Source: Megaleporinus macrocephalus
Lineage: Eukaryota > Chordata > Actinopteri > Characiformes > Anostomidae
Length of the DNA stretch: 64,000 nucleotides
Reading direction: 5' to 3'
Assembly (NCBI GenBank): GCA_021613375.1
Contig: CM038709.1
Span: forward strand, 35,620,428 to 35,684,427
Below the pieces are notes generated by a model. The model saw nothing but the letters and a program-made list of their open reading frames with translations, searched no databases and was not told the origin of the DNA. Shown here one piece after another: positions 10,801-22,225 of this stretch. The translations under genes were made by a program, and so were the position numbers. Each line of letters begins with the position of its first letter. The stretch's first letter is position 1.

Positions 10801-13800
10801 GTGAAAATAAGTCTCTTTAAAAAATAGTTTGACCGAATTATGCTGGCATATACAAAAATCCATTTTAAATGCATATATGGGCAACATTCAGATGTGGGAT
10901 GCAATGTGTAGTTGTTCCTTTATAGTGCCTACAATGCAAATCCATTGAGCTTCTGTTGGTGTGGAGGAGCAGGAGGGAGTCAGTACTCCAAGGTTTTGTT
11001 GAGATATTAGGTTTTTACGCACTTTTTATTCATTTCTGCAGCTTTTGTCTATATTTGTGCTGACTTCGTTTTGGCCAGTCTGCTCACAAATCGACAGACC
11101 CGCCAGGAATTCTCCGGCTGCTCCAGATGGCTGGTCTACTATTGCGTCCATCCATCCGGTGAATTGATCAGGGAGTTAACGCTCCCCCTGGTGGTCCTCG
11201 GTGGTATGTGCGAAGCGTCTTTGAGCCGAGTGGTTGTTCATTTGGAAGGTTATTCCGGAGTGGAGGGGATTTAAGTTTAATCGCTGCACAGGCGGCCCTA
11301 TCTGCTGACCTTTAGCTAAGTGTTAATTCAGCAGCCTCCCACCGGAACTAAACACACTCCCACTGGAGGTCACGCTGTGAAGACCGGTGTGGATATGTGT
11401 GTGTGTGTATGTTGCCTTCTCTGTATAACAGGGTGTGAACTGAGGAGAATGATGGAGAATAATGTGATGCTTTACTTTTGTTTGTAAAAGTTCAGGTGAC
11501 ATCTATTTTTTCACAGATTTTTAAAAACTAAAGAGTTTGTTAAATTAGCAGTGCATAATTTGGTGATTGAGGTGTAGACAGTGAATTAGAGGGGTTTAGG
11601 TCTTTACAGTGAAGGTGATCAGAACAAGGTATCACCATGTCTACAACAGAAATATAGACATTTTATTTATCAAAACCACTAGTGAATCTACACATGGCTG
11701 CTGAGTTCTATATGCGATCTTAATTATGGTAAAATAGTGCAAAATCGAAATAATAATTTTCTTTGAGGGATTATTTTGACTCACAATGCCCTGCAATGTA
11801 TTCCTCCACTGTGATTGGATTTAAGGGCAAAATCTCAAATTTCAAAACTGTCATAAAACAGTGTCTCAGACATCAGGTTGTGTGTTTATAACCATTTCAA
11901 AAAACTACTACTGTGAACAATTCTCTAAAACGAAGTGCTTCACACCAAACCCGTCGTAATTACTCTGTTACATTTTGACTGTTTAATTATACAGACTTTT
12001 GAAAAATCATTTAATATTTTAAAATGTTAAGTAGGTCACTGTGGTGGGTTATAAACAGTTTTGTCCAACATTATTCTAAAAAAAAAGTGTTAGGCTGCAG
12101 TCCCTCATTTAACATCACTCGAGCTCATACAGTAAAGCAATGGACCTTAAGATGGTGTAAAATATTCCTCTCAAGGGAAAATGGAGAAGGAAAGTTGACT
12201 ATGGCTTAAAAAATATAGTTTTCCACTTTCATGAACATTGTCATGATCTGTTACTGAAATGAGGTTGATCCAGCAAAATAATACAAATCTATTAGGTCTT
12301 TAGGCAAAAATAGGTTAATACATGAATCAGCTAGTGAAGGAATGGAAATTGACGTCATCTGCCAAGGCCTTTTTGTGCCAAGTCACTATTAAACAAATAA
12401 GTAGAGGAATATATAGCTGTCCCCAGTTATATTTTAATGCTGTTTAAAGCATATATTGTAACAGTGCTGAAGGCTGCTGACATCACAACGAGCGGATAAA
12501 ATGCATACAGCATAGTATTATTCACAAAGTAGCACTTATATTAGTTGCCTATTACATAACTGCAGGCTTCCACTTCTACTAAAACCCCATCAGATTTGAT
12601 ACAGCTTAAAATAAACAGCATTTCAATTTAGAAAAACTTTCAGTGTTTAAAAGAAAGACTGTTATGGTTATCTTGTCTGTTTGTACACCAACTATGCTAA
12701 CATATTGTAAATAATTAGCCTGAAGTTTAAACAGGTTAACGGAATCTCTGCTAATCTCTGCAGCTTCCCAGTATGCCATTATCCAAAACACATGGTTCTC
12801 TGTGCTAGTTTTTCTAGCCAAAGTATGACAGCTATTGCACTAGCTTGCATACTTGCTAGCCAAACTGATTGCTTTAATTATTTCTTCAAACATTTCATCA
12901 ACACTCATTTAATGTGTATTATGAACACATTCTGTGTATTATGAAAGGCGGCTTATATGAAGCCAATGACTATAGAGAGCATGGATGATGTGGCTTAACG
13001 CCTTTTTTGTCCTATAAAAAACAAAATTCCTTTGCCATGTTGTCAAGTTTGTAACCAGAGTTTGTGCAGTAGAGGACATGCAGCAGAGATGACTCCTCAT
13101 TTAGGCCTGCCCCCTTCTCCCAGTGCCACAATTTAGGGTGTTGCAGACTGCCTTCCTTCAACTTGCAATGGTAGCAATACAGTCTGAAAGCAGCAAAACC
13201 AACTTTATTCCCTGAATGTCCAGTTTGTCTGTTATAGTAACATTTTATCTTAAAACATCAGAATCAATCTGAGGGTACTCTGATTTACAATAGTAAGACC
13301 AGCATCTCTGTCATTCTGTCATTCCCACTCCGGGCCTCCACAGCTGCTATGTCTGTATGTAACTTTGAAGGAGCATGATTGAGCCCTCCTGAATCTGAAT
13401 CTCATGACAAATAAGGCTTGAAAGTTTGAAGCTTCTTCTATTTTTCTGCCTTGTAAATCCGCGTCTATTTCTCTTCTGATGTTGTTTTTGCCAGTGTTGT
13501 GCCAAATTTGGGCTCCCCGGCGGAATCAAAAATCCGTGCACATGTGTCACACAGGCAATGCTACAGATGGTACTGTTATTTACACATCGAAACAGCTGGA
13601 ATTCTGAGTGTAATCTGTACCATGCATATTTTTGCATGACGTTTGTGCACCTAAAAGGGGCTCATAAGGGGCTCAAAGCATGATTTGTTTTTACGACAGT
13701 GGTGTCATATTGTACAACTCCACAAAAATACCAATTCTCACATAAAACTGCTTTGAAAACAAATTTCTCATGGAAAAAAAAATGTACCAGTATCAGCACA

Positions 13801-14088
13801 GAGAAAATTACATGGAAAATATGCTACTGACACATGAGAACAGGCGGAGCTATAGCTAGCCAGCAGGCCTGTCATTATTTTAATCTATGTGCTGCAGGAG
13901 ATCAGTATTATGGTTCTTCCCTTGACTGAAGTGAGTCATTCAACATAATCAAGTCGAAATCTTTATTAGGACTACACTGGACATACTGAATAGACAGGCG
14001 TCCTTAAACTTTGTTTTGAAATGGAGTTTCTTCACACTACCAGGGTGTTAGAGGGTGTGTTTACATGTGTGTGTGTGTAAGGACCTAC

Positions 14089-14247
14089 CGGGTGATACAC
14101 AGCACCACCACACAGATGATGGCCACCTGCAGTGCTCCAATGATGGAGGCGATGAGGACGTAGCGAATTTTGCCAGAACCCGGCACCACGTACAGCACGT
14201 TATACTCCTTGGTGTCACACTGTGGGCCACTGAAGCCTGAGTGACAG
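14089..14247 (-). CDS. tmeff2: tmeff2 exon: end of EGF-like domain and transmembrane helix
   Basis: The minus-strand acceptor ttacctgtgcag is followed by one base completing a split Ser codon, then 52 codons and two bases of a split Arg codon before donor gtaggt. The first ten residues, CHSGFSGPQC, give the last two cysteines of the EGF-like domain. A juxtamembrane stretch with NVLYVVPGSGKIRYV follows, then a hydrophobic helix LIASIIGALQVAIICVVVLC, about 20 residues. Human TMEFF2 has exactly 52 residues in this segment and the same LYVVPG and AVICVVVLCIT-type words. The membrane-proximal region is where the ectodomain is shed in the mammalian protein. The residue before the last EGF cysteine is Gln, whereas human TMEFF2 has His and EGF itself Arg. 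Confidence 0.97.
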
Positions 14248-14970
14248 CTGCACAGGTAAATCATACCAACAAAAAGAACAAAATATTAAAGAAGAAGTTT
14301 GGCAACAAATCTAAGTTACAGTGTTTTGGTCTTAAATGCAGTACATTAGCCAAGGCAGGATTGGTATCTGAAGTGTACTTCAGCTTTGAAGCTTATGTAG
14401 CTAACAAATGGGTGAAGCTAATAAGCCCACCAAATTAGCGACTGGGGGATCCCTGGGGCCGGTAACATCAGAGGACCCACAGCAACCAGGCCCCCAAAAC
14501 CAGAATCATAGCTACTATATTTTAAACTTTGCAATTCATGTATTTATGTATACAAAATATTCATGTATACATTTTTTTATTCCTTTTAATGGCACAAAGA
14601 CATTTTTCATTTACTTGTCATCTGAAAATCAACCACTCACCTCAAAGCGACTTCAAGGTGCTTCTACAGTTTTTAGCTATAAAACATATTTCTGCCTATG
14701 ACTCATCACCTCCTACGGGTCCAGCGTCAGACACACATGATTTAGAGGGCTGTAAGCTCCATTATCTGTTAGCTACATCAACCTTGTAGATGTAGCACTA
14801 AAAGGCTTACAGAAGTGAACTTACAGAAGTGAACTTCACCAAACCACATCTGGAAGACAGACCAGTTCTTTTGCCAAATAAACCGATAAACTGTTTCTCT
14901 ATTTGTTTCTCTATTTCTCTATTGAGAAACTGTTTCTCTCTGTCTCTCTCTCTCTCTCACTTTCTCTCTT

Positions 14971-15002
<32 letters not shown>

Positions 15003-15088
15003 TGTCTCTTTCTCTCTCTCTCCCCTGTTGTGTTCTCTGGCGGTCACTGCTGAGAAACACCTGCTGAGTGTTCAGAGCACCTGTCAAG

Positions 15089-15120
<32 letters not shown>

Positions 15121-15724
15121 TCATCTTTCTCTCTCTCTCTTTTTTCCATCTTTACTCTGTGACTCTCTGTCTTGTCTCTTTCGCTCTACTTTTCCTCCAA
15201 ACCTCTCTCTCTCCTTCTTTACCGAATCACTCTCTTTTTCTGCTCTTTGTCGATTTTGCTCTGCTTTTCTTTCATGTCTCTCTCTCTCTTTCTCTCTGTC
15301 CCACTCTCAAATACTCGGCTTCTTTTGCTTTACTCTTCTCTGTATCTCTTTGTCTCTACCCCTCTCCTTTTTCATGCTTCTTTTTTGCTGTACCTGTCTC
15401 TTTCTCTCTTTCTCTTCTCCCCATTCTCTCTCTCCTCCACCTTGACTCTACTTCTTTCCTTGACTTCTTTTCATTGTCTCTTCCCCATCTCCCTGTGTCT
15501 CTCTTTCCTCAACCTGTATCTCTTTTGCTCTCCTTCTGTTCTATACAACTTTCTACCTCTCTTTCCCCATCTTGATGTCCCTCTCCCTGTCTCATCTCTC
15601 TACCTCTCCTTGTCTTCCCTCCCTCTCTCTTTTCCTCTCTCCTTCATTACCTTACCTCTCTCTTATCTCTTTTCATCCCCCTTCTCTTCACCTCTCTCTG
15701 CTTATCTCTCTCCGCCTTTGCATA

Positions 15725-15770
<46 letters not shown>

Positions 15771-16178
15771 TCTTCCTTCTCTACCATACTGCTCTTTCTT
15801 TGTCCTCTGTCCCCATCTCTCTTTCTCCTGCTTGGTCTCTCATTCTCTTCCTTTCTTCTCTTTCATCTAATTTTCCTCCTTCTCTTCTCTTACCCTTGTC
15901 CCTCCACATCTCTCACCCCCTGCATCTCTTTTACCGTCTCTCTCTCTTTCACTCTCTACCCCGTCCTCACTATCTCTCTCTCTCTCTGTATCTCATTTCC
16001 TCTACTGACTCATTCCCCTTTTTTATTTTTTCTCTGTAACTACACATTCCTCGCTGTCTGCTGATTCTATCGAAGCTCTTTTGTTCTCTTTTTAGTTGGT
16101 GATTAGAGTAAACAGCAGGGGGAGCTCAAGCACTGTCTGTGGGCTTGGATGGACTCTGGCTTGACCATAGCTGCGTAC
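14248..16178 (-). other. tmeff2: tmeff2 intron (1.9 kb), over half simple sequence
   Basis: The phase-2 intron splits the EGF-like domain between its fourth and fifth cysteines. Donor gcag|gtacgc and acceptor ttacctgtgcag are both good. About 1.1 kb of its length is the polypyrimidine tract listed separately, which is read as purine in the transcript. The long open frames across it are Leu/Ser runs from ct and cttt repeats, not genes. Confidence 0.9.
14935..16035. repeat. Large CT-rich polypyrimidine tract with (CT)n cores
   Basis: Over about 1.1 kb the plus strand is almost entirely C and T. Pure (ct)n cores lie at about 15094-15121 and 15729-15768, with one short (ac)n run at about 14989-15001. 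The tmeff2 transcript reads it as (GA)n-rich purine. Such long mirror-like polypurine/polypyrimidine DNA can form triplex (H-DNA), known for this sequence class. Whether it does so here is inference. Confidence 0.95.
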
Positions 16179-16302
16179 CTGCACGATGGTGTAGAGAGCA
16201 TGTTGGGGTATTCGCAGTCTCCGTGGACGCAGTAATTCTTGTAGTGTTCGGGACAGGGGATGTACAGTCCTCGGGCCACTTCTGATACCTCAGGCTTCTC
16301 TT
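16179..16302 (-). CDS. tmeff2: tmeff2 exon: linker and first four cysteines of EGF-like domain
   Basis: The minus-strand acceptor gtgttgtag is followed by aa, which completes a Glu codon with the g of the previous exon. Then come 40 codons and two bases before donor gtacgc. The residues run EKPEVSEVARGLYIPCPEHY, then KNYCVHGDCEYPNMLSTPSC. The words IPCPEHY and C-x-HG-x-CE match human TMEFF2 (HIPCPEHYNGFCMHGKCE), and the human segment also has 40 residues. Cysteines 1-4 of the EGF-like domain are here and 5-6 are on the next exon. In mammals this domain is the part compared with ErbB ligands. Confidence 0.97.
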
Positions 16303-17791
16303 CTACAACACACATACGTGCACAAGGTCACCGTTAGGCTGGAACTTAAAGGAGCAGTAATGAATCAGCCAGCACAAAGGGATTTTCAGAATTCAACTCA
16401 AGTTCATTCAAAGGAGTTTGGTGTGAAATGGTTTCAATGATTACATTCTAGAATTGTTTGATTACACAGGAATTTTGAAACAATGGTGGAATTCCCCTGC
16501 AAATTAGCAGTAATAAAGCCTAAGAATGTTGGCTACTGTACTATATATACTATATACTGCCAGCTTCACTTGCCTAAATTTTATCCTAAAAATGTTTTTA
16601 TTTAAAAAAGGTACATTTTCTCATAGGTTACCTTCACATAACCAGGTTGGCATGCCACGAATCTGTTTTTGCACTAATATGTGTGGTCTGATGTTTTCAA
16701 AGCTGTGTGGAAACACAAATTTGACCTTTTCAAATCCGACCTGAGCCACAATGTTTACATTGCCAGTCCAAACACTTATTGTGTTGTATTCAGATTGTGT
16801 GCATATACATTTTTGATAGTCTGGACAGCAAAAACACATAAAATCCTAATCCAAATGGATTTTTACAGATGAGTATGTATTCCGGTTGCCCAAATTCTCT
16901 TGCAAAGCGTCATACAATGACAATGTCAAATGCAGTGCTGGCATTCAAAAAGAGTGCCAAAAAGTTGTGAACAGGGACTTGACAGAGCAATTGTTTGGAG
17001 GGCTAAATGACACACCTCCATCTGTTCAGTATCCGTTTGAAAATCCACATCTCCAGCATAGCTGCATACTTACCAACACCTCTGGTGTTGCCACAGCAGC
17101 TCATGCAAATAGGTTGGTGATGTCTGGACAAACAAATCCTATCACTTGAGGACAGTCGTCTCAAAAGATCTGATTTCAAAAACAAACACCTGCAGTCTGA
17201 ATATCTGCAGTCGTTTGAATCACTAATGCCTTGTTTCGACTGCCAGTCCAATTCCAATTTTTGGCATATTTCGATTTTGAGTGAGAATTTCTACTCTTAC
17301 AGAAGATGATGCACCTCCAAAACATAAGACATAGAAATAGTTGTATGAGTGAACTAAATAAGTCTCATCAGAAGGTATTTAATAAAGAAGTAATTCAATA
17401 ACATTATTTACATCCTGTAGACTGGAACTGCTTTTGTTATTCATAGTTCTCCCACAAGCATCTGTCCAGCATGGTCTCACTTTTTGCTTTAAAAGAACAT
17501 TTAAAAGCCACATATTTGAGTGCTGCAATCACGACTTTTATCTGAGTAACATACAGCATACTGCTGCTAGGTTTCAGCCTACATATTTACTATGGACATA
17601 TAGAGGGGTCAAACTACAGGAATGCACTAATAGTAGTTTGATAGCCCAGTATGTTCATAGACCCATGTTTCCAAGGTCTATGTGTAGATATTGTCCGTCT
17701 AACCTTCACAAAACATCAAACTTCACCAAACAATCCTCTTTTACAGTCTTTGTTAGGAAAAAGACATTTTAGAAAAAGCTCTCCCGCTTAC
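16303..17791 (-). other. tmeff2: tmeff2 intron (1.5 kb)
   Basis: Phase-1 intron, donor ccag|gtaagc. Part of it (about 16620-17260) is moderately open on both strands and contains words such as ggcatgccacgaatctg and tgtctggacaaacaaatc. I do not recognise a protein family there. It may be an old dispersed element. The rest is AT-rich. Confidence 0.8.
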
Positions 17792-17851
17792 CTGGGTAGT
17801 CGGCCCTGGCGTAGTGTCCATCTCCGGGTTTGTTTCCTGTTATCATGTCAC
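17792..17851 (-). CDS. tmeff2: tmeff2 small exon: linker between follistatin module and EGF-like domain
   Basis: This 60-nt exon has acceptor acaagcag and donor ccag|gtaagc on the minus strand. It starts with gt, completing a split Gly codon, then 19 residues DMITGNKPGDGHYARADYP, then the first base of a Glu codon. DGHYAR plus ADY matches human DGHYARTDY. With the GC donor chosen for the previous exon, the spacing from Kazal CQ to DGHYAR is ten residues, as in human. The exon belongs to the extracellular linker and has no cysteines. Confidence 0.93.
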
Positions 17852-18356
17852 CTGCTTGTTAAAACGACACCAAAGGTTACTCTGTGATTTAAATTGCTAT
17901 TTATTTCTTTAAATTGTAACTATAATTGCCATTTAGTCATTAAACACTAACTTAAATTGTCATTTAGTCAGCATCTGTGCCACAGCTGCTGCACAACTGC
18001 ACTCATTAACGGTATTTTTGCTTAAATCTGTACATTTGGCCGACTGTCCGCAGCAGGTGGCCGAAAAGCAGTAAAATATGTTAAGATGTAACATGTCTGC
18101 TGATTATAAATATTATTAAGATGTGTATTATTTTTTTATCTGACAACATAAGAAGGTCCAGCGCAAACCCTAAAGTGTGGGTTTGGCAAAAATGTTTTTT
18201 CTTTTGCAAACACAGTGTTCAGGGTCTAAAGTTTCCCTCTTTAGTAGTTTTTTAGCACAGGCGCTATGAGGCCCACAAGTAACGGACGTTTGTCTGGGTA
18301 TTTTTGGTTGTGCTGCTGGGTGAGGCACCCACATAAGAGGGAAAAAGGGTTCTCGC
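17852..18356 (-). other. tmeff2: tmeff2 intron (505 bp) with GC donor
   Basis: This is the shortest intron in the window. Its 5' end is GCGAGA rather than GT and its 3' end is the normal acaagcag. The interior is AT-rich and shows no other exon. Confidence 0.75.
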
Positions 18357-18357
18357 C
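18351..18357 (-). promoter_or_regulatory. tmeff2: Non-canonical GC splice donor (AAG|GCGAGA)
   Basis: Right after the conserved CQ end of the Kazal domain the minus strand reads tcaag|gcgaga. The exon side matches the donor consensus well and intron positions 3 to 5 also fit, as expected of GC-AG introns, which need strong flanks. Using it keeps phase 1 and gives a linker of human length. Two GT alternatives keep the frame as well. One lies 6 nt upstream (cact|gtcaag, weak) and removes two residues. The other lies 24 nt downstream (ttat|gtgggt) and adds eight. Confidence 0.7.
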
Positions 18358-18505
18358 TTGACAGTGCCCCAGGAACTTGACTTCAATCCGCTCCTGCCTT
18401 TGGCATGATGCCTCCTTCACCTGGCAGGGGTTATCGTAGGAGCGACCGTCTGAGGCACACACTGGATTGAAGCTTATGTGGGAACAGTCAATGTTGCACA
18501 CACAC
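18357..18505 (-). CDS. tmeff2: tmeff2 exon: main part of second follistatin/Kazal module
   Basis: The minus-strand acceptor ctttccgcag is followed by one base completing a Trp codon, 49 codons, and the first base of a Gly codon. Residues begin CVCNIDCSHISFNPVCASDG and continue with RSYDN, PCQVKEASCQRQERIEV and GHCQ. Human TMEFF2 has CVCNIDCSQTNFNPLCASDG, KSYDNACQIKEASCQ and GRCQ, again 49 residues. The NPVCASDGRSYDN core is the Kazal signature. With the previous exon it completes the ten cysteines of a follistatin module. In the mammalian protein these modules bind growth-factor ligands. That function is carried over by homology. Confidence 0.97.
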
Positions 18506-18659
18506 CTGCGGAAAGAAAAGGCAAACGTTCAGATTTTTCCTAGATTTATTGTCTAAAGCTGTGCTTCTGTGCGTTAGTGATGACACTTAAGCACAATGCC
18601 TTCAAAGAGTCTTTTATTAGAACATTCCACTGTCTATGCTTCACCGCCGCCTTAACCTT

Positions 18660-18661
<2 letters not shown>

Positions 18662-18701
<40 letters not shown>
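18662..18701. repeat. (CA)n microsatellite
   Basis: A pure ac/ca run of about 20 units, some 150 bp upstream of the Kazal exon acceptor in gene orientation. Confidence 0.95.
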
Positions 18702-18702
<1 letters not shown>

Positions 18703-19844
18703 CTGTACCTTTACTGAGCACATTGAGTAACATCAACAGTGCAGGCTAACAACCCCTGAACAAGAAAACCTAGTTTGGATTAGCAGGCACTTCTTATTGT
18801 TTTGTTTAAAAAAAAATAACAATAAAACATGAATAGCATGAGATTTATATTGCTATTTATGAGAGTTCTTGTTCAAAAAAGGTAGCGTAAGACACAAAAT
18901 AAACATCTACACTTATTCATGATCACAACAACAGGAATGAGAAATTGTGTTATTAATAGAGATGAGCAGATTGAGCAGACAGCGAAAAAAAAGTGACTTA
19001 TTTTCTATTTTCTGTTCAAACCTTGTGTACTGTGATTGTGCTGGGATACAGTATTTTTCCATATGACCCTCTCCTACAAAACTGGTGCACAGTGACAAAT
19101 TATAGTCTGTCTGTTATCATAGAAATTTGTCAACCAAATTCATCATGGGCCAGTTTTTGACCAAACTCGTGCTGTTAAGCAAATATAAATTTTCTGGTGG
19201 ATGACTGACATTCCTAATTAAGAGGATGGTGAATGTAAGAAGTTTGGTCTGCACCCGTGTCTATAAACGTCTAGCCTCCTTGTTCTGAATAAAAATCACC
19301 ATTATTTGTGTCAGAACTGCTATGAATAAGCAGCACAGGCTTTAAAAGCCTTAGCTTCCATTTATGAACCATAGCTGCGTTAAGGTCAGCGCTTTCTTCA
19401 ACACCCCGAAATAAACAAACAATAAAATACACAGCCCTTTTTTCCCCTCGAATGCCTGCATTAGCGAGGAGTGAAATAAAGATTAGCCTACATGACACTC
19501 TGGGTCTGAAGAATGATGCACTACAGTGTTGTTTGCGGTGTTCACCGCTGTGGAAAAACATTTTTTTTTTCAGTTAATGTGTTGGAAACGAAAAGGAGTG
19601 GACACAAAATAAGCAGAATTAGCATATGGTTCAAGCACATCATAATGGGGTTATGTGAGGTCATCTTCTTGGGACACGCTGTGCTTTTTAGGCATGAAAT
19701 AAGTGGTTTCACAGTGCCACTATGTTGGCAAGCAAGGTTGTTACACAACAGCCTTAAACAGTGGCTATATGCGTTTGGGCCCATTTGGGTTTGTCAGCCA
19801 AAACTAGGGTATGTACAGTCCTGAACACATTGGTACCACTGGAA

Positions 19845-20700
19845 GCTGGTAATTATAGAGTCTGTACTCCCAGTAGTCTGACAGGCTGGTGGTTACATCT
19901 CTCCATTCCCATTGGTCAGCCTCACAGGCTCATAGTTGAGCATCATGACTCTATTGACAAAAAGCCCTAAAATCTAGTGATTACATTGCACCATCTTCTC
20001 TGTCTGCTTGTTATGCAGCTCCACCCTAATGCGGTCAAGATTTTGTTGCCTTGAAGACTTTTTAGCCATGTAGGGCTCTGGGTACGCATGATCGGCACCG
20101 CTGGTCAACACCAGAGGCTGATTGTTATAGCTCATTGGTCAACATCACAGCCTTAGAGGCTAGTGGTTACACAGCTCCATCACCATTAATCAACTTCACA
20201 GGTCTGTAGGTATTTAGCTCAACCTCATTAGGACAAAGCACTTTTTAACCATGAGGATACATTTTAAGTATGGTGGTTATACAGCTCAACTTTTTGTCTA
20301 CATTATAGGCTGCTGATTATGCAGCACCACACTACTGGTATGTAATGCATTTTTTAGCTTTGAAGGTATTTCTTTAGTCCGGCAGGCCAGTGGTTTCTCA
20401 TATCTTCACTGATTAGCCTCACAGGCTGGTGGTTAAAACTTTTCTCCCACGACCCAGACTCCCAAAAGCTGGTATTTACAGAGCTCTCTCACCATTAATC
20501 AGTCTTACAGACTAGTAGCAACTTTTTTTTTTTTTTTTTACCATGAAGGTACTTTTAAGCCTTACAATGCTGGTGGTTACTGCTAGATCAGACTTATAGC
20601 CATAGAAGCTGATGCTTAAACAGCTCCACACTTTTGGCACTTTATACTTTTTTGCCACAGTATGTTTTAGCCTTGCAGGTTGTATATGCGCATACCTTGG
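19845..20700. repeat. Degenerate complex tandem array
   Basis: Variants of cacaggctggtggttac, cagctccatcaccattaatc, gtcagcctcacaggct and accatgaaggtactttt recur every several tens of bases over about 850 bp, with many substitutions and indels. Examples lie near 19885, 20150, 20175, 20420, 20490 and 20570. The unit cannot be fixed by eye. It is an old minisatellite-like array with no coding content. Confidence 0.6.
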
Positions 20701-21194
20701 CCTCATTTTACAGCAAAAATATACCTAGTGCCATGTTTGTAGTAGAGGTGCCGATTTATTAAAAACGAATAACGTTTATATTTACAAACTGTGTTTCTCA
20801 TACTATCTGTTTAAAAATGTTTAAATATCATGATTGGTTAAAATGCTGTAGCACGTCCCAGGTATCCTGCAGATCTGACCTTGTGCACTTTATATTCATA
20901 ATATAAACAAACAACTAGGAGAAAAAAATATGAACATGTCCGTATTTGTCCGTGTTGACAGCAGCTTCTCCAGTAAATCAGTACAGGTGTCCTGGGTACT
21001 TGACCTTGTCCACAACACAGAACAGCAATGCGAGGGGTGCTGTAGAATTGTATGTGACCCTGTTAGCTGCAGTGAGCATGTTCAGCAAAAATTACTACAA
21101 AACTGCCATCCCTGGACACTCCTCTGCAAGCAGCACCAAACTGTCGACGTTGCAATTATAAATCTGTCTTTTTTGAATGTTTCCTTTCTCTCTG

Positions 21195-21285
21195 TCTCTC
21201 ACATGCAAAGTCCACACAGAACGGTCCAGACCGGGAATTGAACCCAGATCGTCTTGCTGTGAGGCGACAGTGCAACTAAGAATAA
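21195..21285 (-). repeat. Retroposon-like dispersed fragment
   Basis: The plus strand reads catgcaaagtccacacagaa, then ggaattgaacccagatcgtc and ttgctgtgaggcgacagtgc. This closely follows a very common fish repeat that I recall as CATGCAAACTCCACACAGAA..GAACCCAGGACC..TGTGAGGCGACAG. The exact class (LINE tail or SINE) is not determined. Confidence 0.5.
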
Positions 21286-22154
21286 TTAACACAAAATTAC
21301 CACCTGGTTTTAACTACACCTTCAATTCTGGCCCCAAATATCTTTAGAGATCTTTCAAGATGTTAAACCACATGGTCTTTATTTTTGAGCAGACCAGTTT
21401 CTAACTTCTGCAGCATGCAAGATGCATTTGTCTATTTGTGAGTTTAGTAAACATGAGCTGACCAAGTCTTGGACTCGGATGAATTTTAATGACCCTCTCA
21501 GACTTCCATATACCAATGGCATTTCACAATGAAAAGAGTGCATGATAAGAGGTGGAAAAACTGCGCCGCCGTCTTCCCTGCTGACCCTTACAATGTTAGC
21601 ACTTGTCTTTTACTGATGATGTCAAAAACACTAGACTACAGGCAGACATAATTTTAAAGGTTGGCAGTGAAGAGTTAAATAAAATTAAATCAAATAATAA
21701 ATGTTAAATGTGCAAAACTGACTTCAGTAATATTTTGCTTTACTTGCTTTATTTTGCTTTAATATACTTTGCTTTTTTAAGTAATACACTGTGAATATGA
21801 GAGAAAATTAATATAGTAAAGGCAAGAGAGGAAACATACTAACATATGATTACGTTCTATGCTGCTCCTTGTTCAAAAAACATTAAATAATTTATTTTGC
21901 AAATAAATTTATACATAAGCAGCACCATCACTATTTACATGAGAACATTTTAAACATTTAATTTAATAATTAATTTGTATTAGTGTATAAGTCATGACTG
22001 TACAATAATGATGACATAATGTGTCATTTTAAATTTGACTAAAGTTGTAGATTTTTGTATAAAAAGTACTCATAGGTGGTGTAATATATTAAGAATTTAG
22101 TTTGGTGGAGGATAAAAAAAGCAACAAATTTCAAAGCATAAAATGTTTATCAAT

Positions 22155-22225
22155 CAACATTTATTTATATAGCATGTTTTACAACCAGTGTTGTCTCAAA
22201 GCAGCTTTACAGAAAAGCAGTTTAT
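22155..22225 (+). repeat. Teleost dispersed repeat fragment
   Basis: The words acatttatttatatagcatg, then ttgtctcaaagcagctttac and agaaaagcag, follow the common fish repeat TTTATTTATATAGCGC..CAAAGCAGCTTTACAGAA, recognised from memory. Confidence 0.45.

Larger units (their letters stand above)
8891..14088 (-). other. tmeff2: tmeff2 intron (5.2 kb) between membrane and tail exons
   Basis: The donor is cccg|gtaggt at the high end and the acceptor is ctgtacag at the low end. The phase is 2. Inside are repeat pieces at 9160-9240, 9421-9530, 10406-10475, 10555-10800 and 11606-11650, and otherwise AT-rich unique sequence. No exon-like block is recognised. The 67-residue open frame at 11071-11274 has no flanking splice sites or family resemblance that I can see. 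Confidence 0.85.

Noticed and set aside
15068..16039. Long open frames of up to 232 residues rich in Leu and Ser
   Set aside because: They are translations of ct/cttt simple sequence in overlapping frames inside a tmeff2 intron, with no domain.
16621..17257. Open frames on both strands, considered as an extra tmeff2 exon or nested gene
   Set aside because: tmeff2 joins in phase and at human length without it, no splice-flanked block fits, and no family is recognised.
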